Of a stretch of DNA of 64,000 nucleotides, positions 1 to 13,152 are shown piece after piece. The notes beneath the pieces are model-generated. The model ran no database searches and was not told the origin of the DNA. It worked only from the letters and a program-made list of their open reading frames with translations. The position numbers and the translations under genes were made by a program. This stretch comes from Kryptolebias marmoratus (Eukaryota; Chordata; Actinopteri; Cyprinodontiformes; Rivulidae), in the NCBI RefSeq assembly GCF_001649575.2, contig NC_051452.1, forward strand, positions 7,986,591 to 8,050,590. Reading direction: 5' to 3'. The stretch's first letter is position 1; the number at the start of each line of letters is the position of its first letter.

Positions 1-225
1 CCTCAGTGAGTCAGACAAACAAGGATTCTAACGAGCCTCCTTTGTTAGGAGAGTGAGAACAATTTGCAAGCAATCCAGCTTACATCACATCTCAGCTTTA
101 AAAGCTCAACTCCACACTCTCTATTGCTGAATTGAGAAAGCTCCTCGGATGAGAAGCGAAACGTCTTCAGCTACAGAATAGAAGTCCAGTTGTTTTTGTT
201 TTTTAACTTTTTTTGGGTTGTACAG
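1..225 (+). repeat. possible 3' tail of a Penelope-like retroelement
   Basis: The stretch 147-215 contains gatgagaagcgaaacgtctt followed by a motif like 'aagtccagttg' and a T-rich end. I recall this combination as a widespread teleost repeat found downstream of Penelope-like (Neptune-type) reverse transcriptase frames. No reverse transcriptase frame is present here; it would lie off the left edge. The family name is from memory. A non-repeat origin is less likely but not excluded. Confidence 0.4.
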
Positions 226-3200
226 AAATAAAAAATAAAAAACAAACTGTTAAACACTCACCTAGCTGCTCAGGTAGCCGAGCTGTTGCTACATGGTGGC
301 ACTCTTTAAATACATGGGGATTTATTTAGAGGCATTTCAAAGCAAGCGCATTTGGATCCTTTGGGTTTTCCATAGGAAAGGTGACAGTGTATGCAAGTTA
401 TGACTGTTTTGATTTTCCACACATTCATCTAATGCACTTTACTGCTGCTGTGGTTCATCAGAAACCGAAAACTTTGATTAACTCTGATTAAAAGCAAACT
501 TCAGATTGCATCGTCTTTCAGCGCGTGTCCCTCCTTCTGGATGGAGGAGGTGATTGCCTGGGACTCGTGCATTCATCATCTGGCTGCATGCACCAAAGCC
601 TGACATTTGTTCCATGACGGTTTGGTACAAATGCGTGTTGCATTAAACCCCTGTACAATAGCTCTTACTAATGAAGCATCATTCTCTCTAAAACAAAATG
701 CCTGTTGGAAACCCTGTTTTTGAACCACTGCTTAATTGGACAAAGGCCTCTTGGTTGAAAGTCTTGCAGAAAGTTTCATTTACAACAGGGGTCTTGAGGG
801 GAACTCCCATGACCGAATCAGGATCTTTTGTCCCTCCTAATCATGAGGAACGTGGCAACTCTCCCTCTGGTGGGAAATAGGACCGATGTGGCTGCCATGC
901 TTTAGTTGGCTCCCTTTCTCTGCCACAGCTGATGAAATGGAGGTTTGAATTTACTAATGAGAAATCAATGAGAGCATGGCAAAAACCCCGAGGCTCGCTC
1001 GGTTCTGCCTTGTCATTCTTTTATCCCCCCCTCCCCCGACACACACCCTCTGTGCTCCCATCTGCCCCCTTTATCCTGCTTTCCCTCCGACTTTTGCCTT
1101 CACAGCGTGGCGACTTTTTGACGAATTTCTTCGAATTTTCTTTTTTTTTTTTTGATAAACTTCATATGTCTTCCCTTGGAAAAAAAAGATCAGAATGGCT
1201 TATTGCTTTACTGGCCTATTTTTGCTGCAGAATCCCAGACCTTCTGAAGGAGTGTGTGTGCACCAAATGTTGCAAGTGTCTATGCCTTGATTGAACTATC
1301 TGCACCCTGCGCTGTACTGTATCTCTGAACTGAAAGACATGTTTTTTTTGTAAAGAATATTTCTTTAACCGAAGCAAATCACCCAGCTGACAGGAGGAAA
1401 CTGTCAACAAAAAAGCCCGTCTTTTTGAAATGCAGCTATTTAGCGCAGCGTTTTGTGCCGTGTCACAACCTTCAGCCAACTTGAGGTTTCCGTTCCTCTT
1501 GAGTGATCAAAACGTACAAAAAAGCCTCCAGATTTTATTTTAGCTGCTTTTTTATGCAACAGTTGAGGAGAAAAGATGCAGAATAGCCCAGGGTTGGCAA
1601 ACAAATTTAATATCTACCCTCTGTTTACACCTCATACTGCAATACCGTCTGCAAGATTCACCCTTGAGGGATATTAATTATGAATACGACAACACTGACA
1701 CTGTGATCAGGTTTATTTTTCTTCTCTTCTTTCCTCTAGGTAAGCCAAGAATCCTCCTTCTCTCCTTACAAATGTGGCCCCTGCAGTCGTCCTGAGTAAT
1801 GTATGGCTTTTTTATTGTGACTCAAACTAATTATAGGTGAACATCATGTGCTAAATCTGTTTTATGCTCTAATTCAAATGCCTATTGGTTAGTGATGTGT
1901 TTATGGTTGATTGGAATCAAATTAAATTCCTTTTAGCAGTGTGTTAGATTAAAAGGCAAAATAGAAAATGCAGCTAAAAGGAGTGATTTGTGAACAAAAC
2001 CCTGCCACCTTGCATGCTAAGTTGTGGAATGTTTTGAACGCCTTGTTGCGGGATTTCTGCAAGATAAGAGGTCAGTATGTTTAGCAGAACAAATTAAAAT
2101 GCAATGTGGACTCCCTGAATTTCAGTAACAAGTTTCTGCATTAGCATGCGTCTCACATTGTTGCATCAATACAAAAGCAATCGAATACTGTTGCATTTAT
2201 TGATATACAACCAAATCCTGAAGGCCGGTTTGAACTGAAAGAAAGAAAATCTAGTTTTATGTTTTTACAACATTTGGTTCATGGTGCTTTCAAAGACTTC
2301 TGGTCATTAGGACAAGTGGAGCAGATGCACCCCAACTTTTCAAAGTGGGGGTGCAAAATCATAATTTGCTTCCCCATTGGTTAAAATTCAAAAACATGTT
2401 ATCATTCCCAGCAGTCAGTCAAAAGCATGCAGTTTTAAAGATGCTGTTTTTTAATCTAGAATTCTTATAAATAAAAGCAATTGTTAATTCCAAGACCCCA
2501 TCCCTCTCCAGCTTTGAGTTGGTTCAGTCAAAATTTATGTATTTTTTTTTTCTTTTTAGAATTAAATGAGCAGAGAAATTCAACTCTGCATTTTAAAAAG
2601 ATGCATTTTATTACGGCGTCCGTGTGCAATAGTGCGGGAAGAAAACATCTAAATGTTTTAAATTTTTCTGCAAGGATAAAAACAGCATGAATTTGTAATA
2701 AATAAGTTTGGGTGCCGAACTGACCTGCCTGCAGTACAGCACTGTCCCTCACTCAAAATGATTACATTCTTTTAAAACAAATTACCTGAAATGTTCATTA
2801 TCTTGATTTTGTTGCCAAACTGCACCACATTTCTCTTTTTAAAACTATACTCACCAAAAACAGGGTTTTTTTTCTTTTAAAGAACAGGTAACCTTCATAT
2901 ATATTTGCATTTTTAAATGTCACACTTTCCCTAAAGCAGGAACGCAGTTTTATTTTCTTCAATGCTGCACTAGTAAAACAGAAAGCAGCATGCTGTATTT
3001 CTATTAGTCACAAACCTGCTAATTGTCTGTGAAAAAAACCTTGTTTTCTCAAACAGCGATCATTCCCACAACACACTGACACCAGTCGAGAACTTCACAT
3101 GACAATCGTAAGCACCTTTCTGCGCGGCCCAGATAAGAGCGAGGAAATGAACTGACCCCCATCGCCCCCATGTTTCCATCAGCAATTAATTAATGCCTGA

Positions 3201-3439
3201 CAAATGGTTAAACTTTGCTGCTGCTTTTCATTTTTGCCTAATTACTGTCCCATTCGACTTGATAGATGTTTACACGTGCAAACACCCACGCATATTTTTG
3301 CTCCCAGTTTTTTATTTTTCACATAAATTTACACACAAAGCTGTTCTGTGGATTGTTTTTTAGGTTATTAGATGTGCAGAATTAAGCAACGTACATCAAT
3401 GGTTCACAACTTATACACAATAAACTCACACAATGATTG
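226..3439. other. non-coding stretch, no gene recognised
   Basis: No frame here shows codon-like composition, splice structure or a known domain. It contains T-rich runs (for example near 1140) and a homeodomain-motif-rich patch at 3175-3290 (AATTAATTAAT, CAAATG, CTAATTAC). That patch resembles the composition of conserved non-coding elements, but I cannot test conservation. Otherwise I see nothing specific. Confidence 0.5.
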
Positions 3440-3752
3440 AGTTTGTATTTTTAAAGATGGATCTTCAGCTGGGATTAATTCGTTGTGGTGGTGAATCTTT
3501 AGGCTCCTTGCGATTCGACTGTGATTCAGAGTGCAGAGATGCGATTATAAAACTATTATAGCTTCCTCTCGATTATTTTTAAACTAGAAGCATGTTTGTT
3601 TTGGTTGTATTTACCCAGAAGGCCCTGCGCTGTAGTCCGCATCAGTTTGGTTGCGTGTTCACACCTCCCCAAACAAAGCGGGCTTTCTAGGCAAAAGAAC
3701 TAGAGTTCGATTAAAGTGGACTAAAAAGGGCTGGTGTGATCGCACCCTTAAG
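3440..3752 (-). mobile_element. MITE-like repeat, one terminal arm visible
   Basis: The right part (3640-3751) has gaactagagttcgattaaag followed by an end that reads gggctggtgtgatcgcaccc. Read on the minus strand, the end is a typical terminal arm of a teleost non-autonomous DNA transposon (GGGTGCGATCACACCAGCCC). A matching left arm is not visible, so the element is truncated or merged with another repeat. Superfamily is uncertain (hAT-like is my recollection). Confidence 0.45.
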
Positions 3753-4714
3753 CAACTTCTTACCCCTAAATGCCCTCTTAAGTTGTCATTCAAAACCCCT
3801 TTTTTTCTTTTTTAAAGCATGATTTTACTATTGAGTTAAGTTACAACACAATTTTTTAGTCAAAAGAAGTAAAACTAAAAAACTGTTTTGAAAATCTCAG
3901 CTTTTTCAATTGACCTAACCCTGGTTTATTTTTAAATTCAAAAGCAGGGTTCAGATCTAAAGAATTACATAAATAGTTAGGGGCTTGTTTTAAACACTAA
4001 AATCTAAAATGTTTTTGATTTTATCACCACTCCTTAAAAAATGAATTCATTGCTCTGGTTTGAAAAGTAAAAATTGGAGTTTGTGAGAGGCGAGTATTCC
4101 TCCAGCTTGAGTGATTTTATTTATTTTTCCTGAATATAAATGCTTGTTGCGTTTTCTCTTTGCCTGCGGGCTCTTTGGGCTCTAAAGACCAATGTCCCTC
4201 ATGCACTGCTGACAGCACAAAGCGTTCAGATTACAACTTTTGTATATGTGCTTTTCTTTTATGATATGCACTTTACACATGCTCGCCGCAGGCCTCGGGG
4301 GATGGCAGTGATGCTCCTAGTTGAGCCTACAGATTTGGTCCCGACTCAAGTATCCAAACAACTTAAGTGATTCCCTTTGGTTTTTTTTCATTCCTTCACA
4401 TTTATTCTGATTTTAAAACAAGCTAGTAGGTTTTTTTTGCTTTTAGATATATTTTTTTTTTTATCGGCCACAGCAAGAGGACGTTGGGTTTTCAGCAAAT
4501 TCAGCAAAAACGTTCAGTCTAAAATAAATCTTTTCTCATATTTGTTCCTCGTTACTTAGACTTGCTCCTTTTATTGCATTCTGTTAGTGAATCAGCTGAG
4601 ATTCAAGAGGTTTTCTTTTAATGATTTGTGGGACCCCCTGACTTTGTGAGGTTGGACTGCAGGGACAGAAACCCTGGTTGTTTGTGGTAGTCGGAGTTCA
4701 CCATTGCCCAGCAC
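3753..4714. other. non-coding stretch
   Basis: AT-rich sequence with T runs (for example 4380-4390 and 4449-4461). Short open frames here have homopolymer-driven composition (phenylalanine- and leucine-rich) and no splice context. Nothing else was identified. Confidence 0.5.
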
Positions 4715-5150
4715 TGAAGATGAAGGGGCAATAATGTTTTTATTCTTTTGCCTGTTGGCAAATTATCTCATGAACCACTGGATGAATTTTAATCGAATTC
4801 TGAAACATTGTTTGCTGGACATCTACAGCTGATTAACTTTTGGAGTCAATCTAAATAAAATTAGTTCCTACAGCTATAGAATGTTACCAAATAAAGAATG
4901 GCTGTAACCCAGCCAGTTTTACAGATACTGAGCTGGACTTTGGTGTGGTAGTAGCTGAGACTCATCCTCAACACATACTTGGAGCAGTAAGACATCTCAA
5001 AATATCCCATGAGATTGTGCATACACACTTTACAATGTGTGACCAAAACAGCTATAACTCAGTTGCTTCCAATCATAAGCTAATCGTAGTTCTACTCTGT
5101 CAGCAGACAGTTTGCATACCTTCAAGGAATGCTCGGCCTTTTGATTTAAA
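4715..5150 (+). repeat. dispersed repeat family A, near full-length single-core copy
   Basis: This copy defines the family orientation used below ('plus'). In order it shows: a start rich in gggcaataatgttttt; module K (ggcaaattatctcatgaacc, about 4758); ctgattaacttttggagtca (about 4829); module H (ggtgtggtagtagctgaga, 4942-4960); and the palindromic far end ccttcaaggaatgctcggcc (5119-5138). Other copies show that an aagatggccgccacag-like module (W) normally sits between K and H; here it is decayed. No coding capacity was seen. Confidence 0.8.
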
Positions 5151-5266
5151 AAGGTTTAATTTCATTTTGAAGTCAAGATTATGAAATCTATCTTGGATTG
5201 AAAGCAAGATATTTGGCGAAACCGTGTCAAACATAACTGTAGAAAATGAGAAACCTGACGGTCATC

Positions 5267-5301
<35 letters not shown>

Positions 5302-8234
5302 CATTTATTTGAAGGAGCTGTTTGCCAATTCTGTTTGAGCCTGCACTGACCCCTCATGGAGTTTCTGAACTAGACACAAGTGGTATTTTCACAGTGCGTT
5401 ACAACATTGGTACCACATAAAATATAAAAGATGCCCCCCCCCCCCGATGCTGCAGCTTCAAGAAAATGTCTACAAATCAAACGCATCAAGGAAGAAACTT
5501 GCAGTCTGAATCAAGAATCAAGGAAGACGTTTTTCTTTTTTTTTTTTAAGAAAAGGAAATACACTTCCCATCTTTGGACAGTTTCAGTGTGGTGTACATT
5601 AATTCAAAGTCAAAGGAAAGATGTGTTGGCTTTAAAGTTCCAGCTTTAACACGATAAAGGATTGAAGTATGAGCAGAAGGAGAACAAGGGATGGAGTAAA
5701 AAGGAGAGGAAAAATAATAGTGAGGTGGAAATCTTTTACACTCATTCTCCCCTAATGTAGGAGTCCCATGACAGAGACAGACAGGACATGTGTGGAATGG
5801 CTGATGAACCCTTGACGGTGGTTGCACAGGCAGGCAACGATTCCTCCATAAATGTTGTGAAAACCATCAGTTCAGAGCTGACGGTGGTGAACTTTTGCCC
5901 CTGCTTCGAACAATGGGCTGGTGTGGCGATAAGACGGACCCCTTAAATCAACTCTCCAGGGGTAAAAGGCTGCCGGCATTGAGATGGAGCTGAAGTGGGG
6001 TTTCTTGTGTTCTCTTGTTAATTTTGATTGATTGATTTTTGCTTGGAGAATTTTAAATTAAACCCAACGTTGGACTTTTTTGCAGTAGTCACACTTGAAT
6101 GGTTTTTTTGGTGCTTGAATGAATTGCCATATTTATGCCTTCTAGCCTAAATTAGTTTGCAGAATATGTTCTAGATCAATAGTTCACAGTATAATTCCAA
6201 CACATTGGGAGCATAATCTTCAACAATTTAGTTTAAAAAAAAAAGACAATGTGCCCCGAGCAAATAGAAAACCTTAGACTGAGACAAAGAACACCTACAG
6301 TGTTCACACAGTTTTAATTTTTAACCAAAATGTTAAAACTCCTCAGATTCTTTTCTTTTTGTCAAAAACATAGATTACCACCATTATTAGCAATGGCAAA
6401 AATTACAGATGTCCAACTTTCTGTGAGAGTTTGACATAAAATTATAAAGCCTGTTTATTTGCTGCTATGATGATTGAAGATGTACTTTGGTATTATTAAA
6501 AATGCTTTTTATTTTAATTAAACAAAAACAACTTGTGATATTTTATAAACCCGTTTTTGAAATTCTGCTATATTATAAAATGACACAAAGGTAATGTTCA
6601 TCCGAGAGAAGTCTTAGGCTGAATACCAGTGTTACCCCTATTCTGTTGCCCTTTATTTAAGTTTGCAAGAGGCTCTGGTTCAAGTAATTCACTACAAAAT
6701 GGGACACCAATCTTTGCAGTTTTGTTAACATATGCTTGTATGGTATTCAGACCTACCTGAAACATTCACGTCAAATTGCAGCATTTTTGTTTGTTAAAAA
6801 AGGTTGGCAATACCAAACATAATACATCAAAATACATAAAACTAGACATTTCAATAGTAGTTGAGAGTTAAATACTTTGACAATAAAATATGACATTGCT
6901 TTAGCTATTTTTCCAGTTTAAGCATAACTGACAATAGTACCAGATGGAATAAATAAGGCACAGTCTCACTGGAAATTGATAAAAGAGTCGCCAATAGGTT
7001 TCGAAACATCTGTTGCGTGAGGGTAGAGCCCGTCTTGAAACCTACTCCTTCTCAAAAGCGCTAAAGTTGTATTTTCTCACCTGCATGAGAGCTCTCTGAC
7101 TGAAAACATTTGAGGCTACAGCTCCCAAATGTCCAGGTCTGAAACCGCACTGCTTATCAGTAACTGGGGAAAAAAAACTGGTTCAAATTTGTCTACCTTG
7201 ATTTCAAAAGATTAGAGATTAGATTAAATTAAACCTTTAGGTTGCTGGGTACAAGCCATGCGCATGACTGTAAGCTGTGATTTTCAAAAATAAGCTAAAT
7301 AAGATTCTGCTGAACGGCTTGGTAGTTGAAACAGTCGAATTCTATTGAGATTGCAACTAAAAATTTGCCTGTTTTCTCATAATTTTCATGTCACAAATTA
7401 TTCTTTAAGAGTCACAGCACCGTGAAACACTGAATATAGGAACACAAGGAGAAGTAGACATTACAATGATTGCTGAGACATTTAAATGTTTTCAGAATAA
7501 TACATTTGAGATTTTTTTTCCTAATGTAGCTTGTAATCCTTTGTTTAAAGCTTTCCCCTTTGAAAATCTCGGTAGTGTCAAATGGTGCTACCCCTTTGCC
7601 CTTCCCCTTCTTTACTAAAATAATTTATTCCCTCCTACTCCCTCCACATGAACTCTCAAAATATAAAAAGGTTGGGCTAAGGGTGAAAGGGCGAAGAAAA
7701 ATTTGGCCTATATATATGGTTTTTTTTCTTCTCTCCTCTCGACAGCTCTCTTTCCCCCCCTTATCTTTGACATTGTCTCCCAGTGGACCTCCACCAGGTC
7801 CACTCATCAAAGAACAAGAGCGCTTGTCCACATATTTGACAGCTTGGACACAGACACACAAACAGTATCACACTGGTTGGAGTCGTTTCACTTGATGAAG
7901 CCAAAAGATAGACGGAAAAATGTTTCAACCAACATCTTAAAATGCCAAATACGCCGGAGTCACTCTCTTACGGGGAAACAAAGTGCCTCATCTAATGTGG
8001 GCCTGTGTTATCCTGGTCTCGGCTGTGGTGTAATAGGTGTAATTGCCTGCTGAGTGGGTTTTCAGTGTTTGTGCAGTAACTTCACATCTCGAGTCCTGGG
8101 AGACTGGTGAAGGAGGGAAAGATGGAAGGAAGAGGTGTGATGTGCCAGCCATGCCTGTCTTGTCTTTTCCCTTCCGTCCTCAGTCTCTTCCTTTTTCTCC
8201 ACAGGCTAACTACAGAATGATGAACCCCCCCCCC
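5151..8234. other. non-coding stretch with homopolymer runs
   Basis: It contains a 32-base T run (5270-5301), a 12-base C run (5434-5445) and T-rich tracts. A GC-balanced patch at 5860-6000 could be conserved regulatory DNA. No exon-like structure was seen. The C run at 8226-8234 leads directly into an assembly gap. Confidence 0.5.
5270..5301. repeat. poly-T run (32 bases)
   Basis: Uninterrupted T homopolymer. It could be the tail of an old minus-strand retroposon, but no retroposon body or target duplication is recognisable next to it. Confidence 0.9.
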
Positions 8235-8282
8235 NNNNNNNNNNNNNNNNNNNNNNNNNNNNNNNNNNNNNNNNNNNNNNNN
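8235..8282. other. assembly gap (48 N)
   Basis: Forty-eight N follow a C homopolymer, a common cause of sequencing or assembly breaks. Any reading frame crossing it is not interpretable. Confidence 0.98.
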
Positions 8283-11200
8283 TTATTCCTCCACCACCAT
8301 CAACTCCTCCCCCCTCCCCATCCTGTCTCTCTCCGTCTTGCCTTCACCGCTCCTCAGGAGCCGCAGCGTTCACGCTCCATAATAATCGCCGCCTTTCTCT
8401 CTCGGCCCATCTCCTTCGCAAGGTCACTCCTCTCCCTTTGTGCTGCCTCCCCAGTCCCACTCAAAAGGCTCATTCAGATCAGTTATGGGGCTTTTGTAAA
8501 TATTTAGTGCAGCCATTTGCAGCGCACCTCATCATTTTCATTCACTATATAATTCACTGGAGGATTAGCAGGCAGTTGGATCATGTCCTTGATGCAGAGA
8601 TACAGCGGGGGCTGTGAATTTTTTAACACTTCAGACACAGTAAATACATTGCAAACATTGCTCTCCGGTTGATATAAAACCCTTTTGTTGCAGAATTCAA
8701 CTTTGTTTATTGTAAAGTTGGGATTTGAGTTAGCATGCAGCAGGGAAACGGAGTTTAGCTGTTTTCTGCAAGAAAATGATGTTTTGATTTCACGAGGGAA
8801 AAGTTACTCATTCACGTATTTGCTCTGACTTTGTAAATTTAAAACTCAAACAAATTTAACTAACCTCAGGTGGTAAAATGCTTCAATTTGAGGCTTCACT
8901 TTTTTTCTTTACATTACTACTGTATTTATGTTGAACCAGAGCTCTGCAGATTTGTACACCCCATAAAGAAGCATTTGTAAGACAGTTTAGTTTACACATG
9001 AGCATCTTACAGCCTGCAGACTACATCCGACCTGTTTGTAGTTTCCATTCAGAAGGTCAATGAAAAATACAAAACCAAATATGTAAACCATTTTGCATGC
9101 AAATCCCAAATCTTTCATTTGGAAACTGGATTTTGCAGTAAGTGAGTGGGTGATTACGTCAGCAGCCTCCTGAGTGTGTGCTAGCCCTCCATCCACTGGT
9201 GAGAAGATTTTACGAGAGATTTGAGTTATTGCCGTGTCAGCGCATGATAAAATTCTTAAACTGAGGCAGGATGTAGAATTTTCATGAAGACATGGACTTC
9301 AGTAATGCCATCCCCTGCTTCTAGGTGGCTGATGGAGCCTCTGAAGACCTGGCCAGTCAAAATACTTCCCAATTACGCCACTAAATTATCAAATCCGATT
9401 TCACTGGGTGCTTTATAAATATCTTTGCATAAAAACTGAAAACCAAAAGAAATTTTAAGTAGCTATAGAAAACACATCTCTTGTAAAAATCATAATTAAG
9501 CCCACATATGTTGTGAAAAAAACAAAACAAGTTTACAGGTTGCCACATAAAATGGCATCATCAGAGGCTAATGGACTATGGTGTGAGGTGTAGGGTAATT
9601 TTTACTTTAATTTAAGAACATTCTTGCATGGAGAGGGGAAAATAAAAACACTAAGTCAAATATTGGCAATGTTTCACTGTGAAAGAAATGGCTGAGCTGA
9701 TTCTATATATTGATTTATTTAATTAAGCGTTGTGAAAATTAGGTTAATTAGTGTTATTTAGAATAAAATAGACAGTCAGGATTGCATTGGAGTACAGCAG
9801 TCACACCTACTCGCAGCCTCTTTGTTCAAAAGACCAGGATGGTGACGCCAAATTGCTTGAAAATGTCCTCAAGACTTTAGAAGTTGTTTGAGGTCATTGC
9901 AGCATATGATCTTTTTTATACTACAAACTTTTAGTTCGAGTTGTTTCACGTTTTAGCAATTCTTTATTAAATATGTACCATATTATATTATGTCTTTAAA
10001 GTATTATATTTTGCAATGTAGCCAGGTGACCTCTGTAAGATATGAGCTTTAGCAATTAGCAGGAAAATATTGTTTTTGTTTTTGTTCTATTAACATATTT
10101 CTTTTTTCTCATACAATTAATTAGAGCTCTGTGTTAATCAGTATTCATTATCCGTGAGCAAGTCTTTAAATGTGGTAAATTTTTAAATGTCGCAATTATG
10201 CTTTGATTCAAAATATGATATTGCAGAATATAAATGGAATAAATTCAGCTGCGCTCCGTGTATTATGGTCCGACCTGATATAAGTTCATGGAAGCACAGT
10301 AAGTAAACGGCGTGGCGAGCTGAGTGCTCTCAGCGAGTACAAGAGATCGGTTGATAGTTTTCCCACTCTGGTGGCTCACATTTCACGTTGGCTTTACGGT
10401 ACTCTTGGTGTTTTGTAAAGGAGTGTAACAGGTGATTATTCCACTTGGGTTTTATTGGAAGAGAGAAAGTAGTTTAGCTGAAGTTTGGAGGAGGGAGGGT
10501 AGTGCATTGAAGGACTAAGAGTAAGAAGTATGTTTGCTTTGTGGATGTACACCAAGGATGGTCATTAAGGGCAAACTAATTCAGCTCTAGAGCGCATCAA
10601 AGCAGTATTTATAATTATTTTGGAAGCTTCTTCTCATCTAAATTGCCCCAAACCGTCATCTTTAGCTATCACTCCTATCTGTCAAGTCGAGCATTGGTCC
10701 CAAGGTAATTAGCTATAAAACTGTGACCAACTCATCAAAAAACTTTCCTGACCCCCTCTGGGTTTGATGGATCCTGGTGATGGGGTGTCTCTTTTTTTGG
10801 GGGGGGATCGACAGGCAACTTGAGGTGCCGCCATCATTTGCGCAGGACTCACTGGTGTCATCTGTCCGACCTCCTGCAGGACGGAGGCAATGTTCGACGG
10901 AGTCAGAGCAGCAGAAACCTTTTCTAATTGACAGCAGATGATAGGTGGATGACTGCACTCCCACATAAATTAATGTGCATTTAAACACAATTCAGGAAGG
11001 GAAAGGTCAACAGCTACACACAAAGGCATGGAGCTTAGGTATGCGCGCACACACAGTGATATTTCACAAGACTTCTGACACTCTGATTTCAGCCAGGGAC
11101 TAACACACAAGATGAATGACAGGGTTGGGCAGCTTTGGGCACAGTTGATGTGTTAAAGTTGTTTCTTCCCCGTTCAAAATCCCCCACATACGACTGAAAT

Positions 11201-11748
11201 AGACAAGCGCTGAGGAGCTGTTACTCTCACTGCTCCCTCTGGACCCTCTGTCCATTTTTCTTTGTCTCGCCTTCTCCAGCAGTGTTTCATTCTTCTTCAT
11301 GCTTTTTCTTCTCACAGGTCCTAACACTTTTTTCCCTCTTTACATTTTTTCCCCCCCAACCCTGGTTTAACAATCAAAGCATACTATATACCAGAAATGT
11401 AAGCATGCAGTAAAGTGGCTCTTTATACTTGGCTCTAAACCCCTTGGTGCCATTTTTCAACACAGAAGATCTATGGCGTTTTATTCAGTACTATCCTGAA
11501 AGTTCAATACAATAATCAAATGGGTTTTTTGTAGGATGCATCACCATGGCAACACAAACATTAACAATGAAGTTTACTGCAAAGAAAAAAAGAGAAATCC
11601 AGAAGGTTTTGATTTTAATTTAAATATTGTGTACAGTTTCGCTCAGACATTGATGTTTTTTCTAAATCTAACCAAGTAGTTATGATGCTTTGCCCCGTAT
11701 GAAGTTCTTAACTTGGAGTACAAGTACCAGTGGTGATACTCAGGATCC
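8283..11748. other. non-coding stretch
   Basis: Mostly unique AT-rich sequence. GC-balanced patches at 8450-8640, 10250-10420 and 10760-10980 look different from their surroundings and could be regulatory. A pyrimidine-rich belt occupies 8290-8460. No coding exon was supported. Confidence 0.45.
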
Positions 11749-11756
11749 CTTTAGTC

Positions 11757-11947
11757 CAGTGGCGTCCAATCCTGGTCCCGGGGGGACACTATCCTGCATC
11801 TTTCAGTTGTTTCTCTGCTCCTCAGCAGGTCTTCAAGCTTTGTGGAAGTCTGTTAATCACTCAGTCATTCAAATCAGGCGTCAAAGCTGAAAAACATCTA
11901 AAACATGCAGGATAGTGTCTCTCCAGGACCAGGATTGGACACCACTG
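11757..11947. mobile_element. hAT-type MITE, CAGTGG-ended, with degenerate 8-bp TSD
   Basis: The element begins cagtggcgtccaatcctggt and ends with the matching inverted arm (accaggattggacaccactg). It is 191 bp with no coding capacity. The flanking 8-mers are ctttagtc (11749-11756) and ctttagaa (11948-11955), a 6/8 match. An 8-bp target duplication and CAG...CTG ends are characteristic of hAT transposons. The interior shares cattcaaatcagg with the copies at 15.36 and 50.01 kb. Confidence 0.8.
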
Positions 11948-12289
11948 CTTTAGAAGTGCTCAGAAGAAATTTTGATATAAACTATTTATAAGTTAAATAG
12001 CAAGCCATATAATCAACATAAACTAAGGTATGACAGATAAAGCAGATAAAGCCCAAAAGATGAGCAGTCTAAGCAACTTCTGATCTTTGCTCCAAATGAA
12101 AATCACTTGAAACCAAAGAAAATAAAATATTCAGAGAATCTCCGTGGAAACTGAAATGAACACTGAACTGGTGTGCTTAGCAGCTAGCCTTAATTATGAA
12201 AGGTAGAAGCTGCCAGCCACAAAAGATTTGAAACAGGATATTTGATTCAGGTTTTCTCCAATTTGTATTCAGTCGTTGTGAAAGGTACT

Positions 12290-12770
12290 GGGCCAAAGAG
12301 TATGTGTTGCTATGGTTTTGGGGGTTTGTGGAGTTTATGATTTATGTTCTCCTGTTTTAGATTTATCTTGTTTATGAGTATGTTTCAGTTTTTCTTGTTT
12401 ATTTCTGCCAAAGTCTTTTCAGTTTCTTTAGATTTTTCTTTGTGATCTGTTTCTGTTACCTGTTCAGCATGGCAGTTTTAGGTTATTATTTCCATGGCTA
12501 GAGTTTTCTCCTCAGTTCCCTTGTTTGTCCAGTCTCACTCACCTGTCATTCATCTGTAATCTCAGCTTCTCTGACTCGGTAATCAACTTTCCCCGTTAAA
12601 ACTGCATTCAGTTCTCCTGCCGATTGAGAGATATCAGTCATGTTTTTGTTACACATGCACATCTGGTTTTGTTTCCATTTATTAAATTGTTTTGGATTTA
12701 TACTTGCCTGCTGTCTGCACTCGTGGGTACCAACCAGCCACCAAATGTTTAATGTTCTGGCATATAATCT
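12290..12770 (+). repeat. T-rich retroelement 3'-UTR-like segment
   Basis: A long T-rich tract with tttttcttgtttatttctgc and, near its end, tatacttgcctgctgtctgc followed by a short capped end. I recall similar arrangements in 3' ends of teleost retroelements. There is no reverse transcriptase frame attached and no clear boundary, so the class is not assigned. Confidence 0.3.
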
Positions 12771-12872
12771 AAACTTGGACTACTGATTTTATAGTCTTAT
12801 TTTAAAGGGGTACTTCAGAGTTTATCAATTAAGTGGTACCATTAAACTAGCCAATTTGTGACTTTAACTTCT

Positions 12873-13152
12873 ACCTGAGTCCTTCTTAAGCCAGAGAGGC
12901 TATATAATCCCTGTTGCAAGTTTTTGGTCCTCCCAATAGGAAGTGTCCAGAAACCTCCAGAGGGAAGCATTCAGGAGGGATTCTCACCTCAGCTGATTCC
13001 TTCTGATGTGGAGGAGCAGCGACTTTACTCTTCACTCAGCAGGATTACTGAGCTTTGTAGTTTATCTTGATCCCAGCCACCCTATGGAGGAAGCTAATGT
13101 CAGCCACTTCTTGTAATTGGGATCTTGTTCTTCCAGTCATGATCCATATCTC
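12873..13152 (-). pseudogene. RTE-like LINE reverse transcriptase C-terminal fragment
   Basis: Read on the minus strand, the segment contains atggatcatgactggaagaa, agcttcctccatagggtggc, gctgctcctccacatcagaa and cctcctgaatgcttccctct in this order. These match the remembered nucleotide order of the C-terminal part of endonuclease/reverse-transcriptase LINEs of the RTE type common in fish (region encoding the FLRRVAG and LLLHIE motifs). Stops and indels break the frame. The fragment is too short to be active. Clade assignment is from recollection. Confidence 0.65.

Noticed and set aside
8043..8507. 154-residue frame in pyrimidine-rich DNA
   Set aside because: Crosses the 48-N gap and a C homopolymer; composition is simple-sequence driven.
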